From the NCBI RefSeq assembly GCF_008369915.1, contig NZ_VSRN01000001.1:5452501-5516500 (forward strand): DNA of 64,000 nt, read 5' to 3'. The notes beneath the pieces are model-generated. The model was not told the origin of the DNA. It saw nothing but the letters and a program-made list of their open reading frames with translations, and did no database searches. Source of the DNA: Dyadobacter sp. UC 10. GTDB lineage: Bacteria; Bacteroidota; Bacteroidia; Cytophagales; Spirosomataceae. Both the position numbers and the translations under genes were made by a program. Positions 1-7,749 of the stretch are shown piece after piece (the first letter of the stretch is position 1; each line of letters begins with the position of its first letter).

Positions 1-2
1 TG

Positions 3-239
3 CCACTCCCTACCGATCAAATTATTTCTGGCTATTGCGCATTCCTGGTTGAAATGGAAGCCGATCTAAGTACACCCGTTGACGTATTTTCAATTGCCCT
101 AACACCGGATATGAAAGTTCACATGCATTCAGCAGCTGGACCAATAACCCCGGAATATCTGGCAACGATCATTGATGTAATGGAAAATTCATTGCAGGTA
201 ATGGCCCGCGCACCCTACAAGACTGACAGCTTTTCTTAA
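3..239 (+). CDS. Unknown protein, 5'-truncated by the window edge
   Basis: The reading frame is open from the first bases and ends with TAA at 237-239, giving 78 visible residues with no family I recognise. An internal ATG at 54 could be a start, but the frame is open upstream of it, so the gene probably begins before the window. It is followed at once by the 20-base leader that recurs before the next genes, so it is likely the first visible member of the left operon of the element. Confidence 0.55.
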   Translation, partial: PLPTDQIISGYCAFLVEMEADLSTPVDVFSIALTPDMKVHMHSAAGPITPEYLATIIDVMENSLQVMARAPYKTDSFS

Positions 240-240
240 C

Positions 241-263
241 CTTAACTGAGTCGAACCCCTATG
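241..263 (+). repeat. Recurrent gene leader, copy 1
   Basis: CTTAACTGAGTCGAACCCCT lies directly before the ATG at 261 and starts just after the stop codon of the upstream gene. It is the first of four related leaders (also at 1074, 1630 and 1837) with consensus CTTWAACWGAGTCRAACYCCT then ATG. Confidence 0.75.
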
Positions 264-1079
264 AGCTCAATAATTGCGGAAGCAATCGAAAAATATAACC
301 CGGTTAAGATAGTTCTGTTGTTTTCGGGTGGACACGATTCTATGTGCAGTACGCACTTTGCCGCCTCCTACTTGAAATCGATTGGCAGGGACTTCACCGT
401 TTACCACGGTAATACCGGAATCGGGATCAGGCAAACCAGAGAATATGTCTATTCAGTTGTCAAACATTTTAACTGGCCGTTTTATGAGGGATTCCCAAAG
501 GAAGGACATACGTATGAGGATTTGGTTAAGAAGTGGGGTTTTCCCGGATCAACGCCGCAAAGCCACCAAATTATGTACCGGCGATTAAAGGCTTATGCGC
601 TGCACAAGTTTGTCACGCATGAATGCAAAAGCAATCCCAGAGCGCGGGAAAATGTATTGCTGATCAGTGGTATTCGTCAATCTGAAAGCAAAATCAGGAT
701 GGGGTACAAAGAATACATTCAGAAACAGGATAGTCGAATCTGGTGCAGCCCTATTTTTTATTGGAGCGAAACGGACTGCAAAAAGTACATGGCAGAACAG
801 TCATTGCCGCGTAATCCGGTTAAGGATAAGATTTGTATCAGTGGCGAGTGCCTTTGTGGTGCGTTTGCTGGCCGGGAAGAATGGTCTGAAATAAAGTCTG
901 AGTTCCCAGAAGCCGCAGCCGAAATAAATAGGATTCATCAGATAGCTATTGACCACGGCAAACCGTGGCCCTGGTCTTCCGGCCCTTCCGAATGGACGAA
1001 GCATAACCCGCCCGGGCAGTTACCATTAATGTTTATGTGTGTGGGCTGCGAAGACAAAAGAATCAATTCAACACTTTAA
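261..1079 (+). CDS. PAPS reductase-family (PP-loop) protein
   Basis: A 272-residue protein of the phosphoadenosine-phosphosulfate reductase/DndC-like superfamily. Residues 22-27 read SGGHDS, the PP-loop that binds the pyrophosphate of ATP or PAPS. Cysteines at CISGECLC (about residues 193-200) and CVGC near the C-terminus form a plausible Fe-S ligand set, as known for some CysH and DndC relatives. Such genes are common in phages, where the substrate is usually unknown; sulfur transfer to nucleic acid or sulfate assimilation are both possible. No dnd or ssp partners are present, so phosphorothioation is not supported. It follows the recurrent leader by zero bases and is co-directional with a nucleotide-pyrophosphatase-like gene. 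Confidence 0.85.
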   Translation: MSSIIAEAIEKYNPVKIVLLFSGGHDSMCSTHFAASYLKSIGRDFTVYHGNTGIGIRQTREYVYSVVKHFNWPFYEGFPKEGHTYEDLVKKWGFPGSTPQSHQIMYRRLKAYALHKFVTHECKSNPRARENVLLISGIRQSESKIRMGYKEYIQKQDSRIWCSPIFYWSETDCKKYMAEQSLPRNPVKDKICISGECLCGAFAGREEWSEIKSEFPEAAAEINRIHQIAIDHGKPWPWSSGPSEWTKHNPPGQLPLMFMCVGCEDKRINSTL

Positions 1080-1097
1080 CAGAGTCGAACTCCTATG
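1074..1097 (+). repeat. Recurrent gene leader, copy 2
   Basis: CTTTAACAGAGTCGAACTCC followed by T and the ATG at 1095; it overlaps the stop codon of the preceding gene. Only a few positions differ from copy 1, although the flanking coding sequences are unrelated. Confidence 0.75.
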
Positions 1098-1628
1098 GAT
1101 TCTATGATAACATTCATCCTCAATATTGATTGGATGACCACGACTGAATTTTGTGAAGCTTACAATGTGCCTTTACCCACAGCGAGGGAAGGCGTTAACG
1201 GTCTATTGCGTATTGATGCAGTAAAACATAAGTTATTTCTGGATCGTGCGAAAGCGTTGGACAGAGTACCATTCAAACCAAAATCTCTTATTGAATTGGA
1301 GAAAGAGCGCATGGTTTGGGCACTTGAAACCTTCCCAGAAGCAACGGCAGTCAGTAGCTTACGTAAATGCGAATCTGAAATAAAGGAAATCGAAGAAAAT
1401 ATTGAAGCCGGAATTCAGGACGCGGAAGAATACGCCGACGCTATTATGTGCCTGTTTGATAGTGCAGGCCGCAACGGCATCACGATTGAGCAAATTGTTT
1501 CCGCATTTGCTAAGAAGCTGGAAAAGAATAAGTCCCGCACGTGGGTGAAAAATGACGACAATTCATACTCGCATGTAAAGAGCCAGGCTCCAATATCAGA
1601 ACCCTATCCTTACGACAATTACCGTTAA
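1095..1628 (+). CDS. MazG-like dATP/dGTP pyrophosphohydrolase-type protein
   Basis: A 177-residue protein. The C-terminal half (about residues 75-165) resembles the phage dATP/dGTP diphosphohydrolase (DUF550/MazG-like) domain: an acidic EEYAD segment followed by LFDSAGRNGI, then EKNKSRTW and a terminal YSHVK. The acidic pairs are the expected magnesium ligands of the all-alpha NTP pyrophosphatase fold. The N-terminal 70 residues are not recognised and may be a separate helical domain. Expected role: removing or rebalancing nucleotide triphosphates during phage replication. It has the recurrent leader on both sides and sits between the PAPS reductase-like gene and a small membrane protein. Confidence 0.7.
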   Translation: MDSMITFILNIDWMTTTEFCEAYNVPLPTAREGVNGLLRIDAVKHKLFLDRAKALDRVPFKPKSLIELEKERMVWALETFPEATAVSSLRKCESEIKEIEENIEAGIQDAEEYADAIMCLFDSAGRNGITIEQIVSAFAKKLEKNKSRTWVKNDDNSYSHVKSQAPISEPYPYDNYR

Positions 1629-1629
1629 A

Positions 1630-1652
1630 CTTTAACAGAGTCAATCCCTATG
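1630..1652 (+). repeat. Recurrent gene leader, copy 3
   Basis: CTTTAACAGAGTCAATCCCT immediately before the ATG at 1650. It matches copies 1 and 2 over CTTTAACAGAGTC and the final CCCTATG. Confidence 0.75.
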
Positions 1653-1835
1653 GAAGATTTGTTTATTATCATTCTTGCCGTCTTAGGCAAATGGGCGTTG
1701 ATATTCACCTGTATTCTCGTTTCTGCTTTCATTATCGTATGGGCCTGGGAAATACCTGTCACCGATCGGCAATGGTACGGCTTAATGTTCATTTTCTCCA
1801 CTGTGTCAATGGTGGTAGCTATGGAACCGGAATAA
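1650..1835 (+). CDS. Small two-span membrane protein
   Basis: A 61-residue protein made almost entirely of two hydrophobic stretches (about residues 4-31 and 42-58) separated by a short polar loop containing DRQW. It ends with TAA at 1833-1835. The recurrent leader precedes it directly, which fixes the start. No family recognised; an accessory inner-membrane protein is all that can be said. Confidence 0.6.
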   Translation: MEDLFIIILAVLGKWALIFTCILVSAFIIVWAWEIPVTDRQWYGLMFIFSTVSMVVAMEPE

Positions 1836-1836
1836 A

Positions 1837-1858
1837 CTTAACTGCCTCAAACCTTATG
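1837..1858 (+). repeat. Recurrent gene leader, copy 4 (diverged)
   Basis: CTTAACTGCCTCAAACCTT then ATG at 1856. It is the weakest copy but keeps CTTAACTG, CTC, AAAC and the same distance to the start codon. It decides the start of the downstream gene, whose frame is open further upstream. Confidence 0.6.
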
Positions 1859-2107
1859 AAATACGCTATTGAGCAGTTGGATTACCAACTGAAACGATAT
1901 ACTGAGCTTTTGCGCAAATCAAAATTGCTTCCTAATCCGAATGCTGAATGGATGCGCGGCACAAAAGAGTATGAGCAAAAGGTAGCTGATTTATCGGAAG
2001 CTCTTGCTGTCCTGACATATTGCAAAAAAATGAGAGATGGTGAAAAAGAAATAGCTGATCTCTACAAACGAATGAAAATAGCCAACCAAACCGGGACCGA
2101 TCCTTAA
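1856..2107 (+). CDS. Small helical protein of unknown function
   Basis: An 83-residue, charged, probably all-helical protein, rich in Lys, Glu and Leu and without membrane segments. The frame is open from about 1691, but the start at 1856 is chosen because it sits right after the fourth leader copy and outside the preceding gene. Last gene of the leader-associated set; about 110 bases separate it from the replication gene. No function can be assigned. Confidence 0.65.
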   Translation: MKYAIEQLDYQLKRYTELLRKSKLLPNPNAEWMRGTKEYEQKVADLSEALAVLTYCKKMRDGEKEIADLYKRMKIANQTGTDP

Positions 2108-2214
2108 TGGGTTTATCAAAGCGTCGACTCCACCCGTAAAGTGCTCAAACGCTCCAAAATCGAACATCAAAAGTAAATTTTCCTCCATTCTGGCCATTAC
2201 AGACAGTTTTGACT

Positions 2215-3744
2215 ATGTCAGCAGCTCTTACCCGCACCTCTGAAACCCGCACGACAGATTTCGATTTTCAGAAATACGCCAAGTTCAAACCTCATTCGGT
2301 GATCCTGCAAACGCGTTTCATCCATTATTCCTATGATGAAAACGGTAACAGGGTAGTGGTTAAACCGGACCTGTCGCAAAAAAACGCGAATAGCCTCATG
2401 AACCTGGAAAAAGGAGCGTCCGGCCAATGGAACGGGTATATGTCCCCGGCCACGCGCCGGAACGTGAAAGGGAAAATTGAAAATTTCCTGACTGCAGTGC
2501 AGCTCAATACTACTATGCAGTTCCCGAAATCATTTCCATCAACAGAGGTTTACCCGACGTTTCTCACATTGACACTTCCTGCAAAGCAGATTCACTGCGA
2601 TAATGATATTAAGCGCGAATGCTTCCTGCGATTCATTGAATGGCTTACCGGCGATAAGGAAAAAGGCTTTTCGGGGTGGGGTGTGAAAAATTATATCTGG
2701 GTTGCGGAAACGCAGAAAAACCACAACATACACTTTCACCTTATCATCGACCGGGCTTTGCCGCGCGTTCGTATTAATCAGAAATGGAACCAGATCATTG
2801 AGAGGTTCGGATATGTGACCCGGTTCCGCAACAAGCAAAACTACATTTTCAAAAACGGCTGGTTCGTCAGGAAAGAAATGCTGGAAAGCTACATTTCCCA
2901 GCGGCGCAAGGAATGCCAGGCAAATAAAAAGTCTTTCAACATGCACGATGTTCGCAACGACGGGAAGAAAAAGCAGCTGGAAGCATACAATAACGGAATC
3001 CGGGAAAATTGGAACAATCCACCATCGACAAAAATTCACGCTATCCAGAACATAAAAAAGCTTACTGCCTACGTGTCCAAGTATATGACGAAGGCCCCGG
3101 AAGTGAATGTAAAGCTGGGCGAAGGAGAAAAATTGATTGAGGAGAACGGAAAGTATTTCATTCAAACCGAACTGGTTACGCCGCTTATCTCACTTGAAGG
3201 GCATGAGATGGAAACAGTTGAAACAAAGACCAGGGAAGTAAAAGTATCATTTACAAATCGTTATATCCGTGGCCGGGTGTGGGGTTCTTCGAAATTGCTG
3301 CATGCCGATTCAATTTCCCCGTATACAATTGCGCTGGAAACATTCAGCATGGTGACCACGACAACAACAGAGTACAGGCCGGTAACCATTTCCCAGCCAG
3401 CATATACTATCAATATTTTTGGGGAACGGGTTTTCTCTCACATGGAAAAGGTTGTGAAGGTAAATGAGGTAAGGGACACTAAACGGGATATTGCCGCCCC
3501 GGATGTAGATGCGGATGCGGCCCGCTATGTTGAATTCCTGACTACTTCGTACGTTCCGAAAGCTGACATTGATAAGGCTACGGCCAAAGCTGGGGAGCAG
3601 TTCCGACATTACGGCGGTGTCATTGTGCCGCTCGAAAACACACAAAAGGATATTCTACGAATGTATTCGCCGCCGATGTTCGAGCGGTACAAAGAACACT
3701 ACCGGGGCGTGTTCAATTTCCTTTATGCGGGTGACAATGAATGA
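2215..3744 (+). CDS. HUH rolling-circle replication initiation protein (Rep)
   Basis: A 509-residue endonuclease expected to nick one strand at the double-strand origin and stay bound through a phosphotyrosine. The three HUH motifs are visible: motif I FLTLTLP (about residues 117-123), motif II IHFH with His173 and His175 as metal ligands, and motif III YVSKYMTK with Tyr286 and Tyr290. The paired-tyrosine YxxKY arrangement is that of superfamily I initiators (phiX174 gpA, microvirus Rep, PM2 P12). The ATG at 2215 is preferred to an in-frame TTG at 2209. The 3' end overlaps the next gene by 4 bases (ATGA). No origin could be identified by eye. Its presence argues for replication through a single-stranded or circular intermediate, unusual for a lysis-equipped prophage of this size. 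Confidence 0.9.
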   Translation: MSAALTRTSETRTTDFDFQKYAKFKPHSVILQTRFIHYSYDENGNRVVVKPDLSQKNANSLMNLEKGASGQWNGYMSPATRRNVKGKIENFLTAVQLNTTMQFPKSFPSTEVYPTFLTLTLPAKQIHCDNDIKRECFLRFIEWLTGDKEKGFSGWGVKNYIWVAETQKNHNIHFHLIIDRALPRVRINQKWNQIIERFGYVTRFRNKQNYIFKNGWFVRKEMLESYISQRRKECQANKKSFNMHDVRNDGKKKQLEAYNNGIRENWNNPPSTKIHAIQNIKKLTAYVSKYMTKAPEVNVKLGEGEKLIEENGKYFIQTELVTPLISLEGHEMETVETKTREVKVSFTNRYIRGRVWGSSKLLHADSISPYTIALETFSMVTTTTTEYRPVTISQPAYTINIFGERVFSHMEKVVKVNEVRDTKRDIAAPDVDADAARYVEFLTTSYVPKADIDKATAKAGEQFRHYGGVIVPLENTQKDILRMYSPPMFERYKEHYRGVFNFLYAGDNE

Positions 3745-4013
3745 AGCCCGTAAAAAAAGAAATGCCGTATGCGGTTTTCGGGACCTGGGAGGTTTCGCCG
3801 GACGGGACAATTCGGAGCACTTATATAAGCCCGGTTGGTAGGGAAAGCCCGGTAACGATTTACCCGGAAATGTTACGGGAACCGGATTTGATAATAACAA
3901 TGCATGCTGAACATGCGATAGACGATTGGAATTATTTCATGCCTGCATTCTTGACAGCATGCCAGGTTGCCGGGGTGACCAATATTAAGAATTTTCAAAC
4001 AGTATTCGAGTAA
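3741..4013 (+). CDS. Unknown protein translationally coupled to Rep
   Basis: A 90-residue soluble protein starting inside the Rep stop (ATGA overlap), so probably co-translated with Rep. It has a beta-rich start (YAVFGTWEVSPDG) and a helical second half. No family recognised. The tight coupling suggests an accessory replication role, which is only an inference. Confidence 0.7.
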   Translation: MKPVKKEMPYAVFGTWEVSPDGTIRSTYISPVGRESPVTIYPEMLREPDLIITMHAEHAIDDWNYFMPAFLTACQVAGVTNIKNFQTVFE

Positions 4014-4050
4014 TTTTCTAATTTTCGCAAAAACATAAACCGTCTATTCT

Positions 4051-4560
4051 ATGAAAGTGATCTGCACATTGTTCTTTATTTCTTTTGGAGGTTTGGCTTT
4101 TTGCCAAGATGTAATAAAATGCCATACTGGTAAGAATTTGCAAGTTGAAGTTACCGAAGTTGGAGAAAACAGCATTTACTATAAATTCCCTGGTGAAAGT
4201 GTCACTCAGAGCATCGGCAAAGCCGCGGTTTCAGAAATTGAATTTAAGTCTGGGAGGGTACAGGAAATTTCTGAAAAGATAGATGTCGGTGGAAAGGATG
4301 GCTGGCAAAATGTAATAATTACCAGTAACAATAGCGATGTGGTAGGATTAAGAAGGGTAGGAGAAATAAAGGCAAAAGCGGGCGGATATGGTTCATTGAG
4401 AACTACTAAGGGTAGTGATAAAAAGGCCACGGAGCGCATTAAGCGTGAGGCGGCTGAAAAGAATGGCCATGTTGTTTTAATTCATCAACATGAAACAACA
4501 GGAAGGGGATTTAATAAAAATCCAGAAAGTATACAGTCGGGAGTAGCGTACGGTTATTAA
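4051..4560 (+). CDS. Secreted protein of unknown function, host-type signal peptide
   Basis: A 169-residue protein with an N-terminal signal peptide ending AFC before Gln19, a cleavage pattern typical of Bacteroidota. The mature part starts beta-rich (Bacteroidota-like short repeats of Ile, Tyr, Glu) and ends in a basic stretch around GSDKKATERIKREA followed by HVVLIHQHE. No catalytic motif is evident. It lies between the replication genes and a strong terminator, outside the structural block, so it is a candidate lysogenic-conversion cargo gene. Confidence 0.65.
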   Translation: MKVICTLFFISFGGLAFCQDVIKCHTGKNLQVEVTEVGENSIYYKFPGESVTQSIGKAAVSEIEFKSGRVQEISEKIDVGGKDGWQNVIITSNNSDVVGLRRVGEIKAKAGGYGSLRTTKGSDKKATERIKREAAEKNGHVVLIHQHETTGRGFNKNPESIQSGVAYGY

Positions 4561-4623
4561 TGGCTGGTAAATCGGTCTGAGGATCGCTAAAAAATCGGGC
4601 TGGTATCGGCTCTTGTTTGTATA

Positions 4624-4671
4624 AAAAAACCGCGATAAGCCCGGCAAAATGGGCGATTATCGCGGTTTTTT
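4624..4671 (+). terminator. Strong bidirectional intrinsic terminator
   Basis: A 15-bp perfect stem, AAAAAACCGCGATAA with TTATCGCGGTTTTTT, extended inward by GCCC/GGGC around an 8-base loop. The A-tract on one side and T-tract on the other let it work for the plus-strand replication operon and for the minus-strand gene at 4702. Confidence 0.9.
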
Positions 4672-4701
4672 GTTAGTGTTGTGATCGATGTTCAGATGCT
4701 A

Positions 4702-4962
4702 TTATCCAAATTCTATTTCTAACTGTCTGAAACTTCCAGGAATTCCCAATTCTTCGTACACTGTTTGTACCTCTTTCACGCTGAGAATTTTCTTTCCTTT
4801 CCTGATTTTGCCCTCGTTTGAAAGCTCTTTAAGCCAGTTTCTAAATGTGCAAATGGATATGCTATCCTTGTACTCGTAAAAAAGCTCACTTTTCGATTTT
4901 GGATAAAGTTGCACACCCAATTGCTGATTCATTGTGATTAATTCTGATTGTTTCTTATACAA
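4702..4962 (-). CDS. Small putative DNA-binding regulator
   Basis: An 86-residue protein, the only minus-strand gene of the element besides the integrase. Its layout, KSKSELFYEY then TFRNWLKELS and LSVKEVQTVYEELGIP, resembles the small MerR/winged-helix-like (DUF4248-type) proteins of Bacteroidota phages, in which a helix-turn-helix selects an operator. An internal Met at 4932 is an alternative start giving 76 residues. It is divergent from the structural operon and separated from it by 86 bases, a position typical of a phage repressor. The regulatory role is inferred from that position and the weak domain resemblance. Confidence 0.6.
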   Translation of the reverse strand: MYKKQSELITMNQQLGVQLYPKSKSELFYEYKDSISICTFRNWLKELSNEGKIRKGKKILSVKEVQTVYEELGIPGSFRQLEIEFG

Positions 4963-4972
4963 TATACGATTT

Positions 4973-5007
4973 TTTGCAGAACGTTAAAAGCGTATAAATC
5001 ATCTTTG
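4973..5007 (+). promoter_or_regulatory. Possible promoter of the structural operon
   Basis: TTTG at 4973-4976 and CATCTTTG at 5000-5007 approximate the Bacteroidota pair TTTG / TAnnTTTG with a 23-base spacer and one mismatch in the -7 element. It lies 42 bases before the first structural gene. Confidence 0.35.
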
Positions 5008-5048
5008 AATTAGAAAATTCCTTGATAACCAGGGCTTAACAATTCAAG

Positions 5049-5540
5049 ATGCCTTATGTAAGTGCTAAAAAATCGACCGTTTTAGACCCGGAATTCTTCC
5101 GGCAGGAAGCACTAAGATACAATGCCAATCCAACAGACAGAAAGCAGTGGTTGCAGCGGCAGCTAATCAATCTTCAAGCGGCCCTGAACAGCTACTCTGG
5201 ACAAATGCAGGCATTGTTGGAGCAAGGGGCAAAACTGGATGGTGCTAGTGATGTTGGAAAATGGCTAACCACAATTGGTGGGGTGGCTATTGTAATTCCT
5301 ACTATCTACACTCAGATAGGCGGTGCGGTTGTTAGCCTTGCCGGCTTGATTGTAAATGCTGCTGAACGAAAAAAAGACAGTAAGGCATTGCAGCAATTGC
5401 AAGGTCAAGCCCGACGAATGCAACTTGAAGTTTCCCAGATCAAGACGTACTACGATAACTATACGTCGGAACTTCAAAAAATAAACTTATTGCCGATTGC
5501 TCTTTTTGGGGCGGCGGCGTACTTAATAAGCCAACGATGA
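5049..5540 (+). CDS. Membrane protein with central hydrophobic hairpin and C-terminal anchor
   Basis: A 163-residue protein. Residues 1-70 are polar and helical; about 73-105 form a long Gly/Ile/Val-rich hydrophobic segment that could cross the membrane twice; 108-145 are charged and helical; the last 17 residues (ending AAAYLISQR) are a short membrane anchor with a basic end. First gene of the long co-directional structural block, overlapping the next by 4 bases. No family recognised. In tailless membrane phages, proteins of this kind sit in the virion membrane; that role here is inferred from the neighbourhood. Confidence 0.7.
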   Translation: MPYVSAKKSTVLDPEFFRQEALRYNANPTDRKQWLQRQLINLQAALNSYSGQMQALLEQGAKLDGASDVGKWLTTIGGVAIVIPTIYTQIGGAVVSLAGLIVNAAERKKDSKALQQLQGQARRMQLEVSQIKTYYDNYTSELQKINLLPIALFGAAAYLISQR

Positions 5541-6136
5541 GCGATACCCCTACATATCATAGTGACCGCGGCGGTGAGACCAGGCCTAGAACGTACCAAA
5601 ACACTGCAACATTAAATAAGGGGTTAAACCTGCCAAGAGGTTATACCAGTGGTGGTGTGACGGTTAAAAAAGGGATGTTTGTGTATGCGAAAATAGGCAA
5701 GTCGCTGAATTTCTTTAATGATTCGAAAGCCGCGAGTGTCGTCGGTCCTTCTGGTGGGAAAGGTGGTCAGGATGGGAATCCAAGTCGTTCAAATACGGAG
5801 TACGTAGGTGTCGCAACCGGGGTCGGTGAAAACGGAATGATCCAAGTGGATTGGGTGAATAGGTGGTGGCAAAACGGAAAGCCAGGTTTTGGAATCGGAG
5901 GAAATTGGGGAATGCCTGAAAAGGGGACTTATAAAACAGAAAATAAAACGAGCTGGGTAAAGTTAGATTCTGTTGATCTAAAAACAACTTTTGTTGACCC
6001 TAATAATCCGGACAGTGACGAAGAAACACCACCCCCGCCGCCGCCCGGTGATAGCGGAATTGACACAACGACACTCGGTTATGCGGCAGTAGCGGCAGCG
6101 TTGATTTTCAGCACTCAAAAGAAAAAGCGCAGATGA
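5537..6136 (+). CDS. C-terminally membrane-anchored structural protein, paralog 1
   Basis: A 199-residue protein with a Gly/Asn-rich N-terminal domain, an acidic Pro-rich linker (PPPPPPG, about residues 161-167), a transmembrane segment and a basic tail (KKKRR). The region around GMFVYAKIG and EYVGVATGV resembles the corresponding parts of the next two gene products, suggesting a duplicated family. It starts in an ATGA overlap with the preceding gene and ends in one with the next. No signal peptide; the single C-terminal span would place the large domain on one side of the membrane and the basic tail on the cytoplasmic or DNA side. Confidence 0.75.
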   Translation: MSDTPTYHSDRGGETRPRTYQNTATLNKGLNLPRGYTSGGVTVKKGMFVYAKIGKSLNFFNDSKAASVVGPSGGKGGQDGNPSRSNTEYVGVATGVGENGMIQVDWVNRWWQNGKPGFGIGGNWGMPEKGTYKTENKTSWVKLDSVDLKTTFVDPNNPDSDEETPPPPPPGDSGIDTTTLGYAAVAAALIFSTQKKKRR

Positions 6137-6801
6137 ACGCAACCGGATACATACAGGTAAGGCCATTTACGGGCTACACCCCGCAAATAGATGCGGAACG
6201 CGCGAACCTGAACGAATATGTCCAGTTAGACGGGCAGATAAAACCGGGTTATTTGATCCCGGCTGAAAACACCAATACCGGCAAGAACGAACCGCGCCCT
6301 GATCTTTCATCAGGCTTTGATTATAGTTTGCCAAGTGGCAAAGCGTTACCGGCGCAAAACACTGAAATCATTGCGCGCGGTCAGAAAGTGTACTACTTCG
6401 AGGAAAAGGAGCTAGTGCAAAGGTTTTGGCCGATTGGTAAAACGATTGAAGAATGTAGCCGGAAATCTGGCGAAGTGCTCGGGCTCTATACCGGAAAACA
6501 CTTTTTCGGCGGTACGACAACGGCAGGGATAAAGAAAATAACCGCTCTGGAAGTAAAAACAAAATTTCCATTTGACCGGCAGGGTAACGCGGTCGAAACT
6601 GAATATACTTTGTGGGTAACGGCTTCCAGCTTCGATTATAAACTACCGTCTGAGATTTCGCAGCAACCAACCGGCAACGGCTATGAAACCGGGACGGATA
6701 ACCCAGCCGGATCACAAACCAGCAAAGAAAAGAACTCGCAATTACTGACACTTGCAGCAATCGGGGCGGGGCTTTACTTTCTGACACGAAAGCGTAAATA
6801 A
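6133..6801 (+). CDS. C-terminally membrane-anchored structural protein, paralog 2
   Basis: A 222-residue protein with a globular N-terminal part, a Gly/Thr/Asn linker, a C-terminal transmembrane segment (LLTLAAIGAGLYFL) and tail TRKRK. The core YYFEEKELVQRFWP followed by LGLYTGKHF matches YFTDKELTQRFVS and GVYTGNYH in the next gene, clear evidence of paralogy. FDYSLP and FDYKLP occur twice within the protein, hinting at an internal repeat. Overlaps its upstream neighbour by 4 bases. Function unknown; a spike, vertex or membrane-capsid linker protein would fit. Confidence 0.75.
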   Translation: MNATGYIQVRPFTGYTPQIDAERANLNEYVQLDGQIKPGYLIPAENTNTGKNEPRPDLSSGFDYSLPSGKALPAQNTEIIARGQKVYYFEEKELVQRFWPIGKTIEECSRKSGEVLGLYTGKHFFGGTTTAGIKKITALEVKTKFPFDRQGNAVETEYTLWVTASSFDYKLPSEISQQPTGNGYETGTDNPAGSQTSKEKNSQLLTLAAIGAGLYFLTRKRK

Positions 6802-6802
6802 T

Positions 6803-7288
6803 ATGCTACGGCTGAAAAACGGGCAGGTTTTGCCAAAGGTCGGGACAATGCTTTATGTGAATGAGGATCAGGGATTCTACTTTACAGATAAAGAACTGAC
6901 ACAGCGGTTTGTAAGCAGGATGCGACCCGGTTACACAATTGGAATGTATAAGGGCGGGCACGCGGGGGTTTACACTGGTAATTATCACGCGGTCAATGGT
7001 CAACTAGTTTCTGTTCAGGTAGACCACATTTCACCGCTCAACCACGACGGGATATTTGAAAATACCCCGTTCAGAAATTGGGTTTCGGCAGACAAGTTTT
7101 ACAAGCCGGAAAGTGAAGGTGTTTTACCAGCCGGGTTTAAAATTGAAAACGGCCAATTAGGCTACGATTACAGCATTTACCCGGTTCATCACCGGGACGA
7201 TAGCGCGGCAAAAGCCGCACAAACACGAAGAACCGCTCTTTTCCTTATTGGCATTGGGGTTTTTATTTATCTGATCAGCAGGAAATGA
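6803..7288 (+). CDS. C-terminally membrane-anchored structural protein, paralog 3
   Basis: A 161-residue, shorter paralog of the upstream gene product sharing the YFTDKELTQRF core and the GVYTGNYH segment, plus NWVSADKFYKPE, which aligns with LWVTASSFDYKLP there. It has the same C-terminal layout: TM (LFLIGIGVFIYLI) and a three-residue basic end SRK. It begins one base after the previous stop and overlaps the next gene by 4 bases. Soluble domain probably beta-rich; no known family. Confidence 0.75.
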   Translation: MLRLKNGQVLPKVGTMLYVNEDQGFYFTDKELTQRFVSRMRPGYTIGMYKGGHAGVYTGNYHAVNGQLVSVQVDHISPLNHDGIFENTPFRNWVSADKFYKPESEGVLPAGFKIENGQLGYDYSIYPVHHRDDSAAKAAQTRRTALFLIGIGVFIYLISRK

Positions 7289-7743
7289 AAAAAGAACTTT
7301 TGATTGTGATCATTGTCGGCGTTTTGCTGATCTTTTTAAATAAAAGGAGGGCATTGCAAAGCATGGAATTGCGTCCTGCATTCCCCCGGAATTTCAGGTT
7401 GAACGGGATTTCGAACCTGTCTTTTGACTTGCCATTTACGGCATTCAACGGATCAAACGGGACACTGAATATCGGCGGCATTGACCTAAGGGTATATGCG
7501 GAAGGGCAGTACATAGGGCGGGCTTTTGCGGCCTACAACCAACAGATTTTACCATTCGGGCAAAGCATGTTGAGCACACAGGTTTTCGTAAACCTGATCG
7601 ATATGGCAAGCGCAATTCCCGGATTTTTGGGCGGTGTTCAGGATCAGGCGGTGAATATGCTTTTTCGTGGTACGCTCAATGTGGAAGGCTTTTACGTCCC
7701 TGTCGAAATACCGATTGCGTTCAACCTGCCAAAGTTTAAATAA
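7285..7743 (+). CDS. N-terminally anchored LEA-like beta protein
   Basis: A 152-residue protein with the opposite topology to its neighbours: an N-terminal anchor (KKELLIVIIVGVLLIFL) then NKRR and a beta-rich domain. The pattern of alternating strands (FDLPFTAFNGS, GTLNIGGIDLRVY, IGRAF, VPVEIPIAF) resembles the LEA-14/WHy beta-sandwich. That resemblance is by eye and would need a profile search. It is coupled by ATGA to the gene before. A membrane-associated virion or assembly protein is the likeliest role given the context. Confidence 0.65.
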   Translation: MKKELLIVIIVGVLLIFLNKRRALQSMELRPAFPRNFRLNGISNLSFDLPFTAFNGSNGTLNIGGIDLRVYAEGQYIGRAFAAYNQQILPFGQSMLSTQVFVNLIDMASAIPGFLGGVQDQAVNMLFRGTLNVEGFYVPVEIPIAFNLPKFK

Positions 7744-7749
7744 CCAGTT

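Noticed and set aside
261..1079. DNA phosphorothioation (Dnd/Ssp) system
   Set aside because: Only a DndC/CysH-like protein is present; no dndA, B, D, E or ssp genes nearby.
2539..3165. 208-codon minus-strand frame inside rep
   Set aside because: Shadow of the HUH replication gene, whose motifs are all in the plus frame.
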